Shown piece after piece: positions 15,523 through 24,261 of a stretch of DNA of 34,861 nt. Origin of the DNA: Oceanospirillales bacterium (GTDB taxonomy: Bacteria > Pseudomonadota > Gammaproteobacteria > Xanthomonadales > SZUA-36); NCBI GenBank assembly GCA_003233115.1, contig QIKV01000085.1, forward strand, positions 1 through 34,861, given 5' to 3'. The translations under genes and the position numbers were made by a program. Under the pieces are notes generated by a model. It did not search any database. It was not told the DNA's origin and worked only from the letters and a program-made list of their open reading frames with translations. Position 1 is the stretch's first letter. Each line of letters begins with the position of its first letter.

Positions 15523-15939
15523 TCAGCGCTTGGTCATGGCAAGAATTTCATTGGGCGTTTTACCATCCAGCTTTTTATACAGCTTGTCTTTATTACGCCC
15601 CACACTCAAATCATAAACCAACATGAACTGAATCGCGTTGTTTACCATGCCAGCACTTTTTTCCCCGGCCTGTTGCTCAATGGCCTGCAGGGATTTTGCA
15701 ACGTTCCCGGAGCTGGAAAAGTCAACCGGCTGATCCATTATTGAGTTTTTCCCTGTGCCAGTTCCCGCTACTGCTTCTGTCGCGGCGTGTGCGGTTGCGG
15801 GTGTGGCGGGCGTGGCGTGTGCTGCTGTGGGTGTGGCGGGCGTGGCCGGTTCTTTGTTAGCGCCTTGTTCGGCACTGGCCGTTATCAGGAATAAAGTCGC
15901 CACGGCGGCAGCAAACGAAATGAGCGTAAATTTTTGCAT
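15523..15939 (-). CDS. Small secreted protein with TPATPA-type low-complexity linker (DUF6694-like)
   Basis: The 138-residue protein has a signal peptide (residues 1-23, ending ITASA). An Ala/Thr/Pro/His linker follows (about 31-56). The C-terminal domain has VDFSSSGNVAKSLQAIEQQ and ends DKLYKKLDGKTPNEILAMTKR. The pattern of a 'FDxSSEEAFxxSL' start and 'L.GKT..EI' end recalls small periplasmic or lipoprotein families such as DUF6694, but this is a weak resemblance. The linker is encoded by an internal duplication. It is convergent with the polysaccharide operon and has no obvious partner. Function is unknown. Confidence 0.7.
   Translation of the reverse strand: MQKFTLISFAAAVATLFLITASAEQGANKEPATPATPTAAHATPATPATAHAATEAVAGTGTGKNSIMDQPVDFSSSGNVAKSLQAIEQQAGEKSAGMVNNAIQFMLVYDLSVGRNKDKLYKKLDGKTPNEILAMTKR
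15799..15846. repeat. 30-bp period internal duplication in a low-complexity linker
   Basis: An identical 18-base segment beginning GGGTGTGGCGGG occurs at 15799-15816 and 15829-15846, so the unit period is 30 bases. It encodes the repeated ATPATPT/A linker of the minus-strand secreted protein. Repeats of this kind change length easily by slippage. Confidence 0.7.
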
Positions 15940-16049
15940 GGGGTGTTCCCTCGTTGTCTGGATCAGAACCTGCAGCAGGTGGCAGGTGATTAACTTAACG
16001 CTTCGACCACGCTGATCCGGGATGATTCCCTGGTGTGACGGTTGGTTGA

Positions 16050-17075
16050 TTATTTTTTTGCAGCAATGACCTTGAAAGCGTTATTCGCTGCGAGTTCCTC
16101 AAGCTGGCTGAAATTCTGAGCTAACCAGTTCTCGTAGGGGAGATGCCGGTTGGCGACCAGGATAAGTTTGCCCCCCGGCCTGATGTGCTCGTGTACGGCT
16201 TCCAGTAGTCGTAGACTCAGGCGATTGTCAGTTTTCACACCGGCGTGTATCGGTGGGTTGCTGATCACCATGTCATAGCTATGCGACACTTCTGCAAGGC
16301 CGTCAGAGGCTATTACAGTGCCGCTCAGGTGGTTTGCGGCAAGGGTATCAGTACATGCCTGCAATGCCAGGGCGCTGGCATCAAGAAAGGTGACCCGGGC
16401 ATGCTTGTTTTTGGCCGCGATGCAGGTCCCGATGACGCCGGCACCACAGCCGAAATCCAGAATATCACCGCCAACATTCATTGCCCCCAGGGTATCGAGC
16501 AACAAGGCGGTGCCATCGTCCAGTCGCCCATGGGCGAAAACGCCGGGGTAGGATACAACCCGGATTTCAGTCCCATGGTCATTCAGCAACCATTTCGCCT
16601 GGTGGGCGAGGGCGCTGAATGGCCGCCGCTGCACTGGTAATTTTGCTTCGTAGAGCGTGCAATGGCGGGCATTATCCAGTTTTCTGACGCTGGCAAAGTG
16701 CGTCGTCAGAACCTTGTCAGCAGATTTAATCCCTGCTTTGTTTTCCCCCGCGAGCCAGATTTGTCCGTCTGCACTCAGCAAGCCGGCAGCACAGTCCAGC
16801 AGCATGTGCAGGAGTGCCTTTTGGCGCGGCAAATTCAGGATTATCCAGCTATATGCCCGCTCTACCTCATCGGGAAAGGCTGCAAAATCAACATCTGCAC
16901 CCGCTTGCTGGTGAAAAAGAAAAGCCCCATAGTGCTGGCTGAACAACTTAAATGTAGTGCATGAAGCGGCGGCTTTACGCCAGCTATGATCCTGCTCGGG
17001 ATTGATCCACAAGCCACTGTCGCAGTGCGCATGGCGAGGGAGGTTCCTGTCGACGATTTGACTGGTGGTTTTCAC
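16050..17075 (-). CDS. rsmC: 16S rRNA (guanine-1207-N2) methyltransferase RsmC
   Basis: The 341-residue protein has the two-part layout of RsmC. A degenerate N-terminal methyltransferase-like half is followed by an active C-terminal half. SAM-binding motif I is DILDFGCGAGVIG (about 204-216), the acidic strand end is VTFLDAS, and the catalytic motif is SNPPIHAG (272-279), close to the usual NPPFH. The end, LILVANRHLPYENWL, is typical. It would methylate G1207 of 16S rRNA in the 30S subunit. The start is a GTG. It follows rimO by 9 bases, so the two ribosome-modifying genes are co-transcribed. Confidence 0.93.
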   Translation of the reverse strand: MKTTSQIVDRNLPRHAHCDSGLWINPEQDHSWRKAAASCTTFKLFSQHYGAFLFHQQAGADVDFAAFPDEVERAYSWIILNLPRQKALLHMLLDCAAGLLSADGQIWLAGENKAGIKSADKVLTTHFASVRKLDNARHCTLYEAKLPVQRRPFSALAHQAKWLLNDHGTEIRVVSYPGVFAHGRLDDGTALLLDTLGAMNVGGDILDFGCGAGVIGTCIAAKNKHARVTFLDASALALQACTDTLAANHLSGTVIASDGLAEVSHSYDMVISNPPIHAGVKTDNRLSLRLLEAVHEHIRPGGKLILVANRHLPYENWLAQNFSQLEELAANNAFKVIAAKK

Positions 17076-17084
17076 GGCAGACTT

Positions 17085-18404
17085 CTAGCGGCAAAGCCGG
17101 CCGTAAAGATCATGTTGATCGGCATGATCGACTAGCACCTCAACCATGTCGCCGGCTTGCAAATGCTGACCGTCCACAATATAAACCTGGCCGTCTATCT
17201 CCGGGGCATCGGCAGCGCTGCGGGCGGTCGCTCCCTGCGCATCGCTGGCATCCACCAATGCCGTTACGATGCTGCCTGTTTTTGCCTGCAAGCGCTGTCG
17301 GCTTATGTCTGCCTGAAGCTGCATAAAAATCTGCTCCCGTTCAGCCATGACGTCGGCTGGTACATGGTCCGGCAGGTCGTTTGCCCGCGCACCCTTTACC
17401 GCTGAGTACTGAAAACAGCCGACCCGGTCAAGTTGCGCTGCCGTAATAAAATCCAGCAATTGCTCGAAATCTTCATCCGTTTCGCCAGGGAAACCAACGA
17501 TAAACGTACTGCGCAGGGTAATGTCCGGGCAGATTTCGCGCCACTTACTGATGCGTTGCAAGGCATTTTCTGCTGCAGCAGGTCGCTTCATCAGCTTCAG
17601 AATGCGCGGACTGCCATGTTGCAGGGGGATATCAAGGTAGGGCAACACCAGTCCAGCGGCCATCAACGGGATCAATTCATCCACATGCGGGTAAGGATAC
17701 ACATAATGCAGCCTGAGCCAGACGCCCAGCTTGCCGAGCGCCTGGCAAAGTTCCGTCAGGCGTGTTTTAACCGGCCTGCCGGCCCAGAAATCAGGCTTGT
17801 AGCCCAGGTCGGCCCCGTAGGCCGAAGTATCCTGGGAAATAACCAGCAATTCCCTGACGCCGGCATCCACCAGCCTTTGCGCTTCACAGAGCACCTCGCC
17901 TGCCGGTCGGCTGACCAGTTTCCCACGCATGGATGGTATAATGCAAAACGTACAATTATGGTTACAACCTTCTGATATTTTTAAATAAGCGTAGTGTCCA
18001 GGGGTTAGTTTTATACCCTGTGGCGGGATCAGGTCCACAAAGGGTTCATGCTCCCTGTGACAGGGTGCGTGGCGGTGGATCGCGCTGATAACCTGTGCGT
18101 ATTGTGCAGGGCCGGTGACAGCAAGCACGGCAGGGTGAACCGCGCGGATTTCACCCTCATCTACACCCATGCAACCGGTGACGATAACCCGGCCATTTTC
18201 GTGCAGCGCCTCGCCGATGGCGTGCAGTGATTCCGCCCGCGCGCTATCTATAAATCCGCAGGTGTTGACCACCACCACGTCGGCGCCGGCATAGCTGGGC
18301 GCAATTTCATAGCCGTCAGCACGGAGTTGAGTCAGGATTCTCTCAGAGTCCACCAGCGCTTTGGGACAACCCAGGCTGACAAAACCGACTTTTGGGGCCG
18401 TCAT
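17085..18404 (-). CDS. rimO: Ribosomal protein S12 methylthiotransferase RimO
   Basis: RimO is a radical-SAM enzyme that methylthiolates the conserved aspartate of ribosomal protein S12. The 439-residue sequence starts with [16 protein letters not shown], the RimO signature. The N-terminal UPF0004 domain has cluster cysteines 13, 49 and 78, and the radical-[11 protein letters not shown] motif lies at 147-154 after [23 protein letters not shown] lies in the core. A C-terminal TRAM domain (about 370-439) ends HDLYGRL. Length matches the family. It lies 6 bases downstream of the CDF transporter gene and 9 upstream of rsmC. Confidence 0.97.
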   Translation of the reverse strand: MTAPKVGFVSLGCPKALVDSERILTQLRADGYEIAPSYAGADVVVVNTCGFIDSARAESLHAIGEALHENGRVIVTGCMGVDEGEIRAVHPAVLAVTGPAQYAQVISAIHRHAPCHREHEPFVDLIPPQGIKLTPGHYAYLKISEGCNHNCTFCIIPSMRGKLVSRPAGEVLCEAQRLVDAGVRELLVISQDTSAYGADLGYKPDFWAGRPVKTRLTELCQALGKLGVWLRLHYVYPYPHVDELIPLMAAGLVLPYLDIPLQHGSPRILKLMKRPAAAENALQRISKWREICPDITLRSTFIVGFPGETDEDFEQLLDFITAAQLDRVGCFQYSAVKGARANDLPDHVPADVMAEREQIFMQLQADISRQRLQAKTGSIVTALVDASDAQGATARSAADAPEIDGQVYIVDGQHLQAGDMVEVLVDHADQHDLYGRLCR

Positions 18405-18410
18405 CGTGCT

Positions 18411-19322
18411 TCAGGCATCGCTGTCATCCGGTTCGAAAAACAGCCATTTTGTTATGGGAAATGCACTGCGAAAATCATGCTCGACCCGGTTGATGGCCCT
18501 GATTAAACCGGCTTCCGAACCGGTTTGGTGCATGCGCACCTTGATCGCCACCATTGCATCCGGGCCCATTTGCATGGTCAGGACATTATACAGTTGGTCG
18601 ATTTCAGGCCGTTGCTGCAAAAAATGTTGCATTTCTTCCTGGATATGCAACTCAACACCCTGGCCAATTAAAAGGGCTTTTACTTCAATAGCCAGCAGGA
18701 TTGCAATGACGATCAGCAGGACACCAATCATCACGGTGCCGATCGCATCGTAAACAGGGTTGCCGGTAACCGCTGCCGCAACGATTGCGATCAACGCCAC
18801 GCCAAGGCCGAGCAGGGCGGCAACATCTTCACCAAACACCACCAGCAGTTCGCTGCTTCGGCTTTCGTGGAACCAGATGGACAAATACCTGCCGCGGCGT
18901 TCCTTGTTGACCGCATGCATGCAACCCCACAATGATATGGATTCAGCGATGATTGCAAACACCAGCACACCGACGGCAATCATGGGGCTTGATAGTGGCT
19001 CGGGGTTATAAAATTTGTGCAGGCCTTCGTACATTGAAAACATGCCGCCGAGACTAAACAGGATTACCGCAACCAGAAAGGACCAGAAATAAATGCTCTT
19101 GCCGTAACCCAGCGGATAATTTATATCCGGCGGCTTCCTGGACTGCTTCATGCCAAACAGCAGTAAAAGCTGGTTGCAGCTATCTGCCAGCGAGTGAATT
19201 GCCTCTGCCAGCATGGCCCCGGAGCCAGTCCAGAATGCCGCTGCGGCCTTGGCTATGGCGATCGACAGGTTGGCAAATAAAGCGTACAGAATCGATCTGA
19301 TGGAGTCAGGTTTGGCGGACAT
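18411..19322 (-). CDS. Cation diffusion facilitator (CDF) family transporter
   Basis: The 303-residue protein has six predicted membrane helices and a cytoplasmic C-terminal domain (about 210-295), the CDF layout for export of zinc or similar divalent metals by proton exchange. Helix 2 carries the metal-site HSLAD (His43, Asp47). Helix 5 has GEDVAALLG (Glu165, Asp166) in place of the usual HxxxD, the arrangement I associate with the SLC30A9-like branch. Specificity may therefore differ from classic zinc exporters. The gene heads the rimO-rsmC operon. Its upstream side is a short gap with a palindromic repeat. Confidence 0.9.
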   Translation of the reverse strand: MSAKPDSIRSILYALFANLSIAIAKAAAAFWTGSGAMLAEAIHSLADSCNQLLLLFGMKQSRKPPDINYPLGYGKSIYFWSFLVAVILFSLGGMFSMYEGLHKFYNPEPLSSPMIAVGVLVFAIIAESISLWGCMHAVNKERRGRYLSIWFHESRSSELLVVFGEDVAALLGLGVALIAIVAAAVTGNPVYDAIGTVMIGVLLIVIAILLAIEVKALLIGQGVELHIQEEMQHFLQQRPEIDQLYNVLTMQMGPDAMVAIKVRMHQTGSEAGLIRAINRVEHDFRSAFPITKWLFFEPDDSDA

Positions 19323-19385
19323 GTTGATTTCTTAGGGGACAGAAAGATCAGCATAGCCGCTCTCTCCTGCGGGTACAATCGTAAT

Positions 19386-19415
19386 GTAGGAGGGACCAGC
19401 ATAGCTGGTCGCGAT
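19386..19415. repeat. REP-like palindromic element
   Basis: The stretch starting TGTAGGAGGGACC contains a perfect 7-bp stem, GACCAGC (19394-19400) and GCTGGTC (19404-19410), with a 3-base loop. GCGATT follows. The layout GTAGGAG, stem, GCGAT is that of REP elements common in pseudomonads and xanthomonads. It abuts the stop codon of the PDZ gene and could protect or terminate that transcript. A related-looking AGGGGACAG word occurs nearby at about 19334 and again at the left window edge. Confidence 0.6.
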
Positions 19416-20753
19416 TCAGTCTGAATCGGTCGTAACGGTTATCTCGTGCAGACCTTCAGGTCGTGGTGCAAAAAACCGCACCTGGGCCGCGTCGATCACG
19501 GGGGTGAGGGTTTTGTTCCTGCGCTTGCGCTTGATGTCCATTTCCAGTTCATCCCCGGGCTCAAATTCCCGCAATGCGCGCATGAAGTCTGCCGGTGAGT
19601 TGACCTCGGTGCCACGCACACTGAGGATCACGTCACCTGCTTTCAGCAACAGGTCGTTAGCCTCTTTTGCTTTCAACACCAGCACGCCGCGGTCGGTCTT
19701 GAAATACGCGCCCAGACCGGGCTCAATAGCCGCCAACTGCAAGCCCGATGCCAATGGCATACCAAACCAGGCATAGGCGTCGTGCAAAGCGAAAGACCCC
19801 ATCCCGGACCCGTCTTCAAAGCGGAACTCATAGCGATTGACGTCCGCTCGGGGTGCATCTGTTTCTGATTCCATCAGCGCACGGCGTTCTTCGATTTCAA
19901 TGCGCATGTTTTTAATTTGCTCGGCCAGTGCCTCAGTATCTATTTCCGGTACGATCGTTCGTTCAATGGTGATGGTATTGCCATCTGCACCAGGGGCTGT
20001 CGGCGCTGCCGGAAAACGGATAACGGATTGCCAGGTCAGTGGTTCACGCAATTCTGGTACGACGGTCAAATCCAGTGTATCGCTGCCGCGCTCGACCGAA
20101 ACGACGACGGGTTCGCCGGCTTTAATGTCCTGGAGTGCGACTTTCAATCCATTGCGGGCATTACCGGTGTCATCAACGGCCGCCAGCACACGGCCACCCA
20201 GGGCTACGACAATATCACCCGCCTTCACGCCGGCCCGTTCAGCCGGGCCATCCGGAGAAACACCAAGTACCCGGATGCCAACATCCGTCCGGTCGCCGAG
20301 GATGACGCCGAGTACGGGCCGTTCCTTGCTGCTGAATACGTAGTTGGGTGCTTCGCCTGCTATTTTTACGCGTGCAAGTTCACGTTTGGCCCGCGCAATT
20401 TCGCGGGAGGACTCGAGTAGTTGGCGATGTGCATAGTCTAATTCTTCACGCATTTTAGCTATTTCGGCGTGCTGTTCACTGCTTGATTCATTGTCCCCGG
20501 CCGGCCTGTCCCGGTACTGCTGCTCCGCAGCCAGGTGCAGTTGTTCACGTGCTTTTTCCACAGACGCTGCCGCAACGGCGCGGCTTTCGTCTGCGCTGTC
20601 GAGTGCCTGCTTGTATTCGGCTTCGAGCCTGGTATGCAGTTCAGTATCTTTGGTGCTGCTGGCGGTCTCAGCGGACGGCGTCGCAAGCAATAGCGAGCTG
20701 AAAGCCATGCTGGCAGCCAGCCCCAGTAAAGTTATCAGGGTGGACTTGGTCAT
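19416..20753 (-). CDS. Periplasmic protein with coiled coil and two PDZ domains
   Basis: The 445-residue protein has a signal sequence (about 1-28). A long charged helical region rich in Glu, Ala, Arg and Gln follows (about 37-130, likely coiled coil). PDZ domain 1 (about 147-232) contains PVLGVILG and GPAERAGVKAGDIVVALGG. A linker with a second helical stretch comes next (275-297). PDZ domain 2 (about 335-420) contains DLLLKAGDVILSVRGTEV. No serine-protease triad is present, so it is a binding rather than a DegS-type protein. It is third in an operon with an ECF sigma factor and a one-TM protein. It may sense envelope proteins or be the output of the circuit (inference). Confidence 0.88.
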   Translation of the reverse strand: MTKSTLITLLGLAASMAFSSLLLATPSAETASSTKDTELHTRLEAEYKQALDSADESRAVAAASVEKAREQLHLAAEQQYRDRPAGDNESSSEQHAEIAKMREELDYAHRQLLESSREIARAKRELARVKIAGEAPNYVFSSKERPVLGVILGDRTDVGIRVLGVSPDGPAERAGVKAGDIVVALGGRVLAAVDDTGNARNGLKVALQDIKAGEPVVVSVERGSDTLDLTVVPELREPLTWQSVIRFPAAPTAPGADGNTITIERTIVPEIDTEALAEQIKNMRIEIEERRALMESETDAPRADVNRYEFRFEDGSGMGSFALHDAYAWFGMPLASGLQLAAIEPGLGAYFKTDRGVLVLKAKEANDLLLKAGDVILSVRGTEVNSPADFMRALREFEPGDELEMDIKRKRRNKTLTPVIDAAQVRFFAPRPEGLHEITVTTDSD

Positions 20754-20780
20754 CGTTTAATACCTCTTAACGTCAAAAAT

Positions 20781-21308
20781 TCAAAGTGCCGCCATACGGC
20801 CATAGTCAGTTTGCCATTGCTGCTGGTAAATCTGCGCCAGGTCCAGCAGCAGGTTGACCCGTTGCCCCCACAGGTCAACAGAGTCTGGTGTGAAGCTCAA
20901 TTGGTTATCGACCTGCGCGATCAGATCCTCAAGTTCGGCCACGTAAATGGCCGATTCAGCCGGCATTGAACCGGTTTCCCGGCGCCAGTGTGCCACCTGC
21001 TTCTCCATATTCTGTGACAGGTCGATCAAGGCGCTAATATTTTTTGAATCGCTGGCAGCGATACTGCCTCCGCCGGCATCAAGTGTTGTATTTTCGCTGC
21101 GGTGCACGACCAGCGTGACGGCCAGCACAAGGCTGGCAGCAAGCGCCAGCCAACCACCGGCGCGCCGCCATTTAAGTTTGCTGTCCGTGCGCGCCAGCAG
21201 TGCAGCTTCAAGCTTGCCCCAGCCGTCGTAGCCAGGCTCGATCGCTGCGAGTTTACGTAAGCCCAGTGGGTCGTCTGAATTCTGTTTGTGTTGATCATTG
21301 CTAGACAT
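20781..21308 (-). CDS. One-TM protein, probable anti-sigma factor
   Basis: The 175-residue protein has a cytoplasmic N-terminal region of about 48 residues, one membrane helix (about 50-69, GGWLALAASLVLAVTLVV), and a periplasmic part of about 105 residues that looks helical. This topology, with the gene directly after an ECF sigma gene (10 bases), is the usual one for a membrane anti-sigma factor. No zinc-binding HxxxCxxC motif is present, so it is not a classical ZAS protein. The N-terminal segment contains DPLGLRKLAAIEPGYDGW. Assignment rests mainly on topology and position. It is followed after 27 bases by the PDZ gene. Confidence 0.7.
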   Translation of the reverse strand: MSSNDQHKQNSDDPLGLRKLAAIEPGYDGWGKLEAALLARTDSKLKWRRAGGWLALAASLVLAVTLVVHRSENTTLDAGGGSIAASDSKNISALIDLSQNMEKQVAHWRRETGSMPAESAIYVAELEDLIAQVDNQLSFTPDSVDLWGQRVNLLLDLAQIYQQQWQTDYGRMAAL

Positions 21309-21318
21309 ATCGATCTCT

Positions 21319-21924
21319 CTACGCCAGTGCGTTGCGTGTCATGTTCCGGCTTGTAGCCGGCTTTACCTTGCGCTCAGCCCGTTGCTCATCGTGGGCAATC
21401 AGTATCCTGAGCCGGGCGCGGGCCCGCTTCAGGCGGGTCTTGGAATAACTTTCTGTTTTACCGGCAAACCGGGCAATTTCACGGTGCTTATAACCCTCTA
21501 CATCGTGCAGCCAGAGCACCAGGCGATCATGGTCATCCAATTGCGCCAGCGCCTGCGACAAATCCATGGCGCGACCCAATCCTTCCTGGCCACCCTCCGT
21601 GCTTGCCATGTAGTCCTCAAGTTCAACCGCAGCGTGGCGGGGCAACTTGCGCAATGCACTGATGGCGTGATTGATGACCACCCGCCTCAGCCAACCCCAG
21701 AAGGGCGCTTCGCCCCTGAATTGTGGCATGCGCCTGAAGGCGGTCATAAAAGCTTCCTGGGTCACTTCTTTCGCCAGTTCCCTGCAGTTGCAGATCCTGA
21801 CGGCCAGGGTGAAAGCGGCGGCATGATAACTACGGTAAATCTTTTCGCAGGCACGCACGTCGCCGCGCTTGGCGCCAGCCAGTGTCACCTCATCAAGGTG
21901 AATATCGAAACCTGATCCCGTCAT
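21319..21924 (-). CDS. ECF-type RNA polymerase sigma factor
   Basis: The 201-residue protein has the two domains of group 4 sigma factors. Region 2 (about 27-93) holds a helix like the core-binding one, ELAKEVTQEAFMTAFRRM, and FRGEAPFWGWLRRVVIN, which resembles the -10-recognising segment. Region 4 (about 122-175) has LAQLDDHDRLVLWLHDVEGYKHREIA in two helices, followed by the helix-turn-helix end SKTRLKRARARLR. Region 3 is absent, as expected. The basic tail after 175 is slightly long. It is the first gene of the sigma / anti-sigma / PDZ operon and may control its own promoter, although I could not identify a convincing ECF-type promoter upstream. Confidence 0.93.
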   Translation of the reverse strand: MTGSGFDIHLDEVTLAGAKRGDVRACEKIYRSYHAAAFTLAVRICNCRELAKEVTQEAFMTAFRRMPQFRGEAPFWGWLRRVVINHAISALRKLPRHAAVELEDYMASTEGGQEGLGRAMDLSQALAQLDDHDRLVLWLHDVEGYKHREIARFAGKTESYSKTRLKRARARLRILIAHDEQRAERKVKPATSRNMTRNALA

Positions 21925-22012
21925 CGTTTAATAAGACGTCACGGTGAACAAAATAGTCGCAGCGGATTGCATGATACTTTCAATATAGCGCAGACACGCA
22001 AAGACGGATGCC

Positions 22013-22040
22013 AAAACGGCCGCATTTGCGGCCGTTTTTT
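22013..22040. terminator. Bidirectional rho-independent terminator
   Basis: An 11-bp perfect inverted repeat, AAAACGGCCGC (22013-22023) and GCGGCCGTTTT (22028-22038), surrounds an ATTT loop. U-runs follow in both directions. It lies 22 bases after the stop of the M13 peptidase gene on the minus strand, and separates it from the downstream sigma-factor operon. Confidence 0.88.
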
Positions 22041-22062
22041 GGTACTGGAAGTTAATCTTTTT

Positions 22063-24150
22063 CTACCAGATCTTGACCCGTTTCTCAGGCGGTAAATACA
22101 TACCGTCGCCTTCTTTAACATCAAAAGCTGCATAGAAGGCCGGTACATTGACCGCTGCCCCGTTGGCCCTGAATTTGGCCGGGGAATGCGGATCAACGGT
22201 CAGACGGCGCTTGGTTTCTGTGTCACGCGACTTGGAGCGCCAGACCTGTGCCCAACCCAGGAAAAAGCGTTGATCACCGGTCCAGCCGTCGATCACTGGT
22301 GCTTGTTTGCCATTGAGTGACATCTTGTAGGCCAGGTACGCGATGCTCAGGCCGCCGAGGTCACCGATATTTTCGCCGGAGGTGAACTGGCCGTTGATGG
22401 TCAGGCCGTCAATCACTTCATAACCATCGTACTGTGCAGCCAACGCGTTCTTGCGCTCGTTAAATTGCTTGGCGTCTTCTGCCGTCCACCAGTCCTTCAG
22501 GTTGCCGTCGCCGTCGAATTTGCGCCCGGAGTCGTCGAATCCATGGCCGATCTCGTGCCCGATCACAGCACCGATACCGCCGTAGTTGACGGCGTCATCC
22601 GCATTCACGTTGAAGAATGGCGGTTGCAGGATCGAAGCGGGAAATACAATTTCATTCCAGGCCGGGTTGTAATAGGCATTGACGGTCTGTGGGTTCATGA
22701 ACCATTCACTTTTATCCACCGGCTTGTCCAGCTTGTCCAGCTCCCGGTTATACTCAAACTCAGCCGCGCTCTTGATGTTACCCACCAGGTTGCCTTGGGT
22801 AATCTTCATCTTTGAATAATCCCGCCAGTGATCCGGGTAACCGATCTTAGGGTTGAACTTGGATAGTTTCACCAAAGCCTGCCGCTTGGTTTCCTCGCTC
22901 ATCCAGTCCAGATTGGTAATGGATTTTTTATAGGCATTGATCAGGTTCTTGATCATGAGATCCATGCGTGCCTTGGCTTCGGGTTTGAAATATCGTTCAA
23001 CGTACAACTGGCCCAGCAGTTCGCCCATGCTGCGGTTGAGGGAGTTTACAGCGCGCTTCCATTGCGGGCGGGGTTCAGCGACGCCCGACAGGCCCTGGCG
23101 GTAAAAAGTGAACCACAGCTTAAAGTAATCATCACCCAGGACCGGTGCAAAATTGCTCAGTGTCTGAAACGTCAGGTAATCCTTCCAGGTGGACAGGTCG
23201 GTGTCGGCAATGATGTCATCGGCCGCTTCGAAGTAACTGGGCTGGGAAACAATATAGCGATCCCGGGCCGGGATATTTGCTGCCTCAAAGGTAGTGTCCC
23301 AGTTGATTTTTGGCGCCATCTCCTTGAGTTCAGCCAGTGTTTTGGGATTATAGCGTTTGACCGGATCACGGTTCTCCTCTTTGGTCCACTGGACCTTAGC
23401 CAGGCGGGTTTCCAGCGCCAGCAGACGCTTGGCACGGTCAGCGCCGTTTTCGATACCGGCCTGCGTAAACAGGCTGTTTACATAGTCAAGGTACAACTGG
23501 CGGCCTTTAACAAACTGCTCACCGTCCTTCAGATAGTAGTCCCGATCCGGCAAGGTCAAGCCTGACTGCCCCAGGTAGACAACATTGGTGTCCGGGTCTT
23601 TCAGGTCAGAGAAAATAGAGCCGTGGAAGGGCATGGTCACGCCATAAACAGCCAGTGAGCCGAACAGCCGGTAGATATCATCCAGTGAGCCGCTCGCTGC
23701 GATGTTGGCCAGATCGGTCCGGATCGCATCTGTACCCAGTGCCGTGGCACCCTGGGTATCCATAAAGGCGTTGTAAAAATCACGGATCTTTTGTGTGGGA
23801 GAGCCATCCTGAACATTGTCTGCGGCACTGACTTCCTCAACCAGATTACGGATATCCCGCTGGGACTGGGCACGCAGCGCGTCGAAGGTACCCCAGCGCG
23901 CCTTGTCTGCCGGTATTTCGGTATTGACCAGCCAGGTACCGCTGACGTAGTCAAACAGGTCGTCTTGTGGACGCACCGATGTGTCGAAATCACTTTTGTC
24001 GATGCCGCTGACGGGTGCGCTTGCCGGTTCGACGGCGACCGTTGCTGGCGAAGCCTTCGCAGCCTGTGCAACTGTGGAGGTTTCTGACTCCTGTTGGCAC
24101 CCGAAGAGCGCAACAGCAGCAGCCAGTGAAATGGTTATCTTGTAATTCAT
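22063..24150 (-). CDS. M13 family zinc metallopeptidase, lipoprotein (PepO/neprilysin type)
   Basis: The 695-residue protein is a lipoprotein: residues 1-17 form a signal ending in the lipobox LFGC, with Cys18 as the lipidated residue. The mature protein would sit in the envelope. The large M13 domain follows, with VNAYYNPAWNEIVFPASIL (substrate-binding strand) and VIGHEIGHGFDD (zinc ligands His532 and His536, catalytic Glu533). GENIGDLGG (592-599) supplies the third ligand Glu593 and Asp597. The protein ends VKIW, lacking the C-terminal cysteine of animal neprilysins. Length is normal. It degrades peptides by family analogy. A terminator follows the gene. It is divergent from greB. Confidence 0.95.
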   Translation of the reverse strand: MNYKITISLAAAVALFGCQQESETSTVAQAAKASPATVAVEPASAPVSGIDKSDFDTSVRPQDDLFDYVSGTWLVNTEIPADKARWGTFDALRAQSQRDIRNLVEEVSAADNVQDGSPTQKIRDFYNAFMDTQGATALGTDAIRTDLANIAASGSLDDIYRLFGSLAVYGVTMPFHGSIFSDLKDPDTNVVYLGQSGLTLPDRDYYLKDGEQFVKGRQLYLDYVNSLFTQAGIENGADRAKRLLALETRLAKVQWTKEENRDPVKRYNPKTLAELKEMAPKINWDTTFEAANIPARDRYIVSQPSYFEAADDIIADTDLSTWKDYLTFQTLSNFAPVLGDDYFKLWFTFYRQGLSGVAEPRPQWKRAVNSLNRSMGELLGQLYVERYFKPEAKARMDLMIKNLINAYKKSITNLDWMSEETKRQALVKLSKFNPKIGYPDHWRDYSKMKITQGNLVGNIKSAAEFEYNRELDKLDKPVDKSEWFMNPQTVNAYYNPAWNEIVFPASILQPPFFNVNADDAVNYGGIGAVIGHEIGHGFDDSGRKFDGDGNLKDWWTAEDAKQFNERKNALAAQYDGYEVIDGLTINGQFTSGENIGDLGGLSIAYLAYKMSLNGKQAPVIDGWTGDQRFFLGWAQVWRSKSRDTETKRRLTVDPHSPAKFRANGAAVNVPAFYAAFDVKEGDGMYLPPEKRVKIW

Positions 24151-24261
24151 TACCTAAATTCCTTGCTGGAGCAGGTGGAAAGGTGGGTACTATATACCCT
24201 CATGAAGTTTGTTGCAGGTGTCGAAAGTTGGGCAGTCATATACTTGAAGGATGGCGTAAAA

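Noticed and set aside
21925..22010. ECF-type promoter for the sigma-factor operon
   Set aside because: No clear GGAAC-like -35 with a suitably spaced -10 element was found; a sigma-70 reading needs a 19-base spacer.
22063..22120. Truncation of the M13 peptidase because the C-terminal cysteine is absent
   Set aside because: The length is normal and the ending VKIW aligns with the family's final Trp; many bacterial members lack that cysteine.
24163..24261. N-terminal extension of GreB
   Set aside because: GreB proteins begin at MGRWRP; the added residues are unrelated and the later ATG has GAAGGA upstream.
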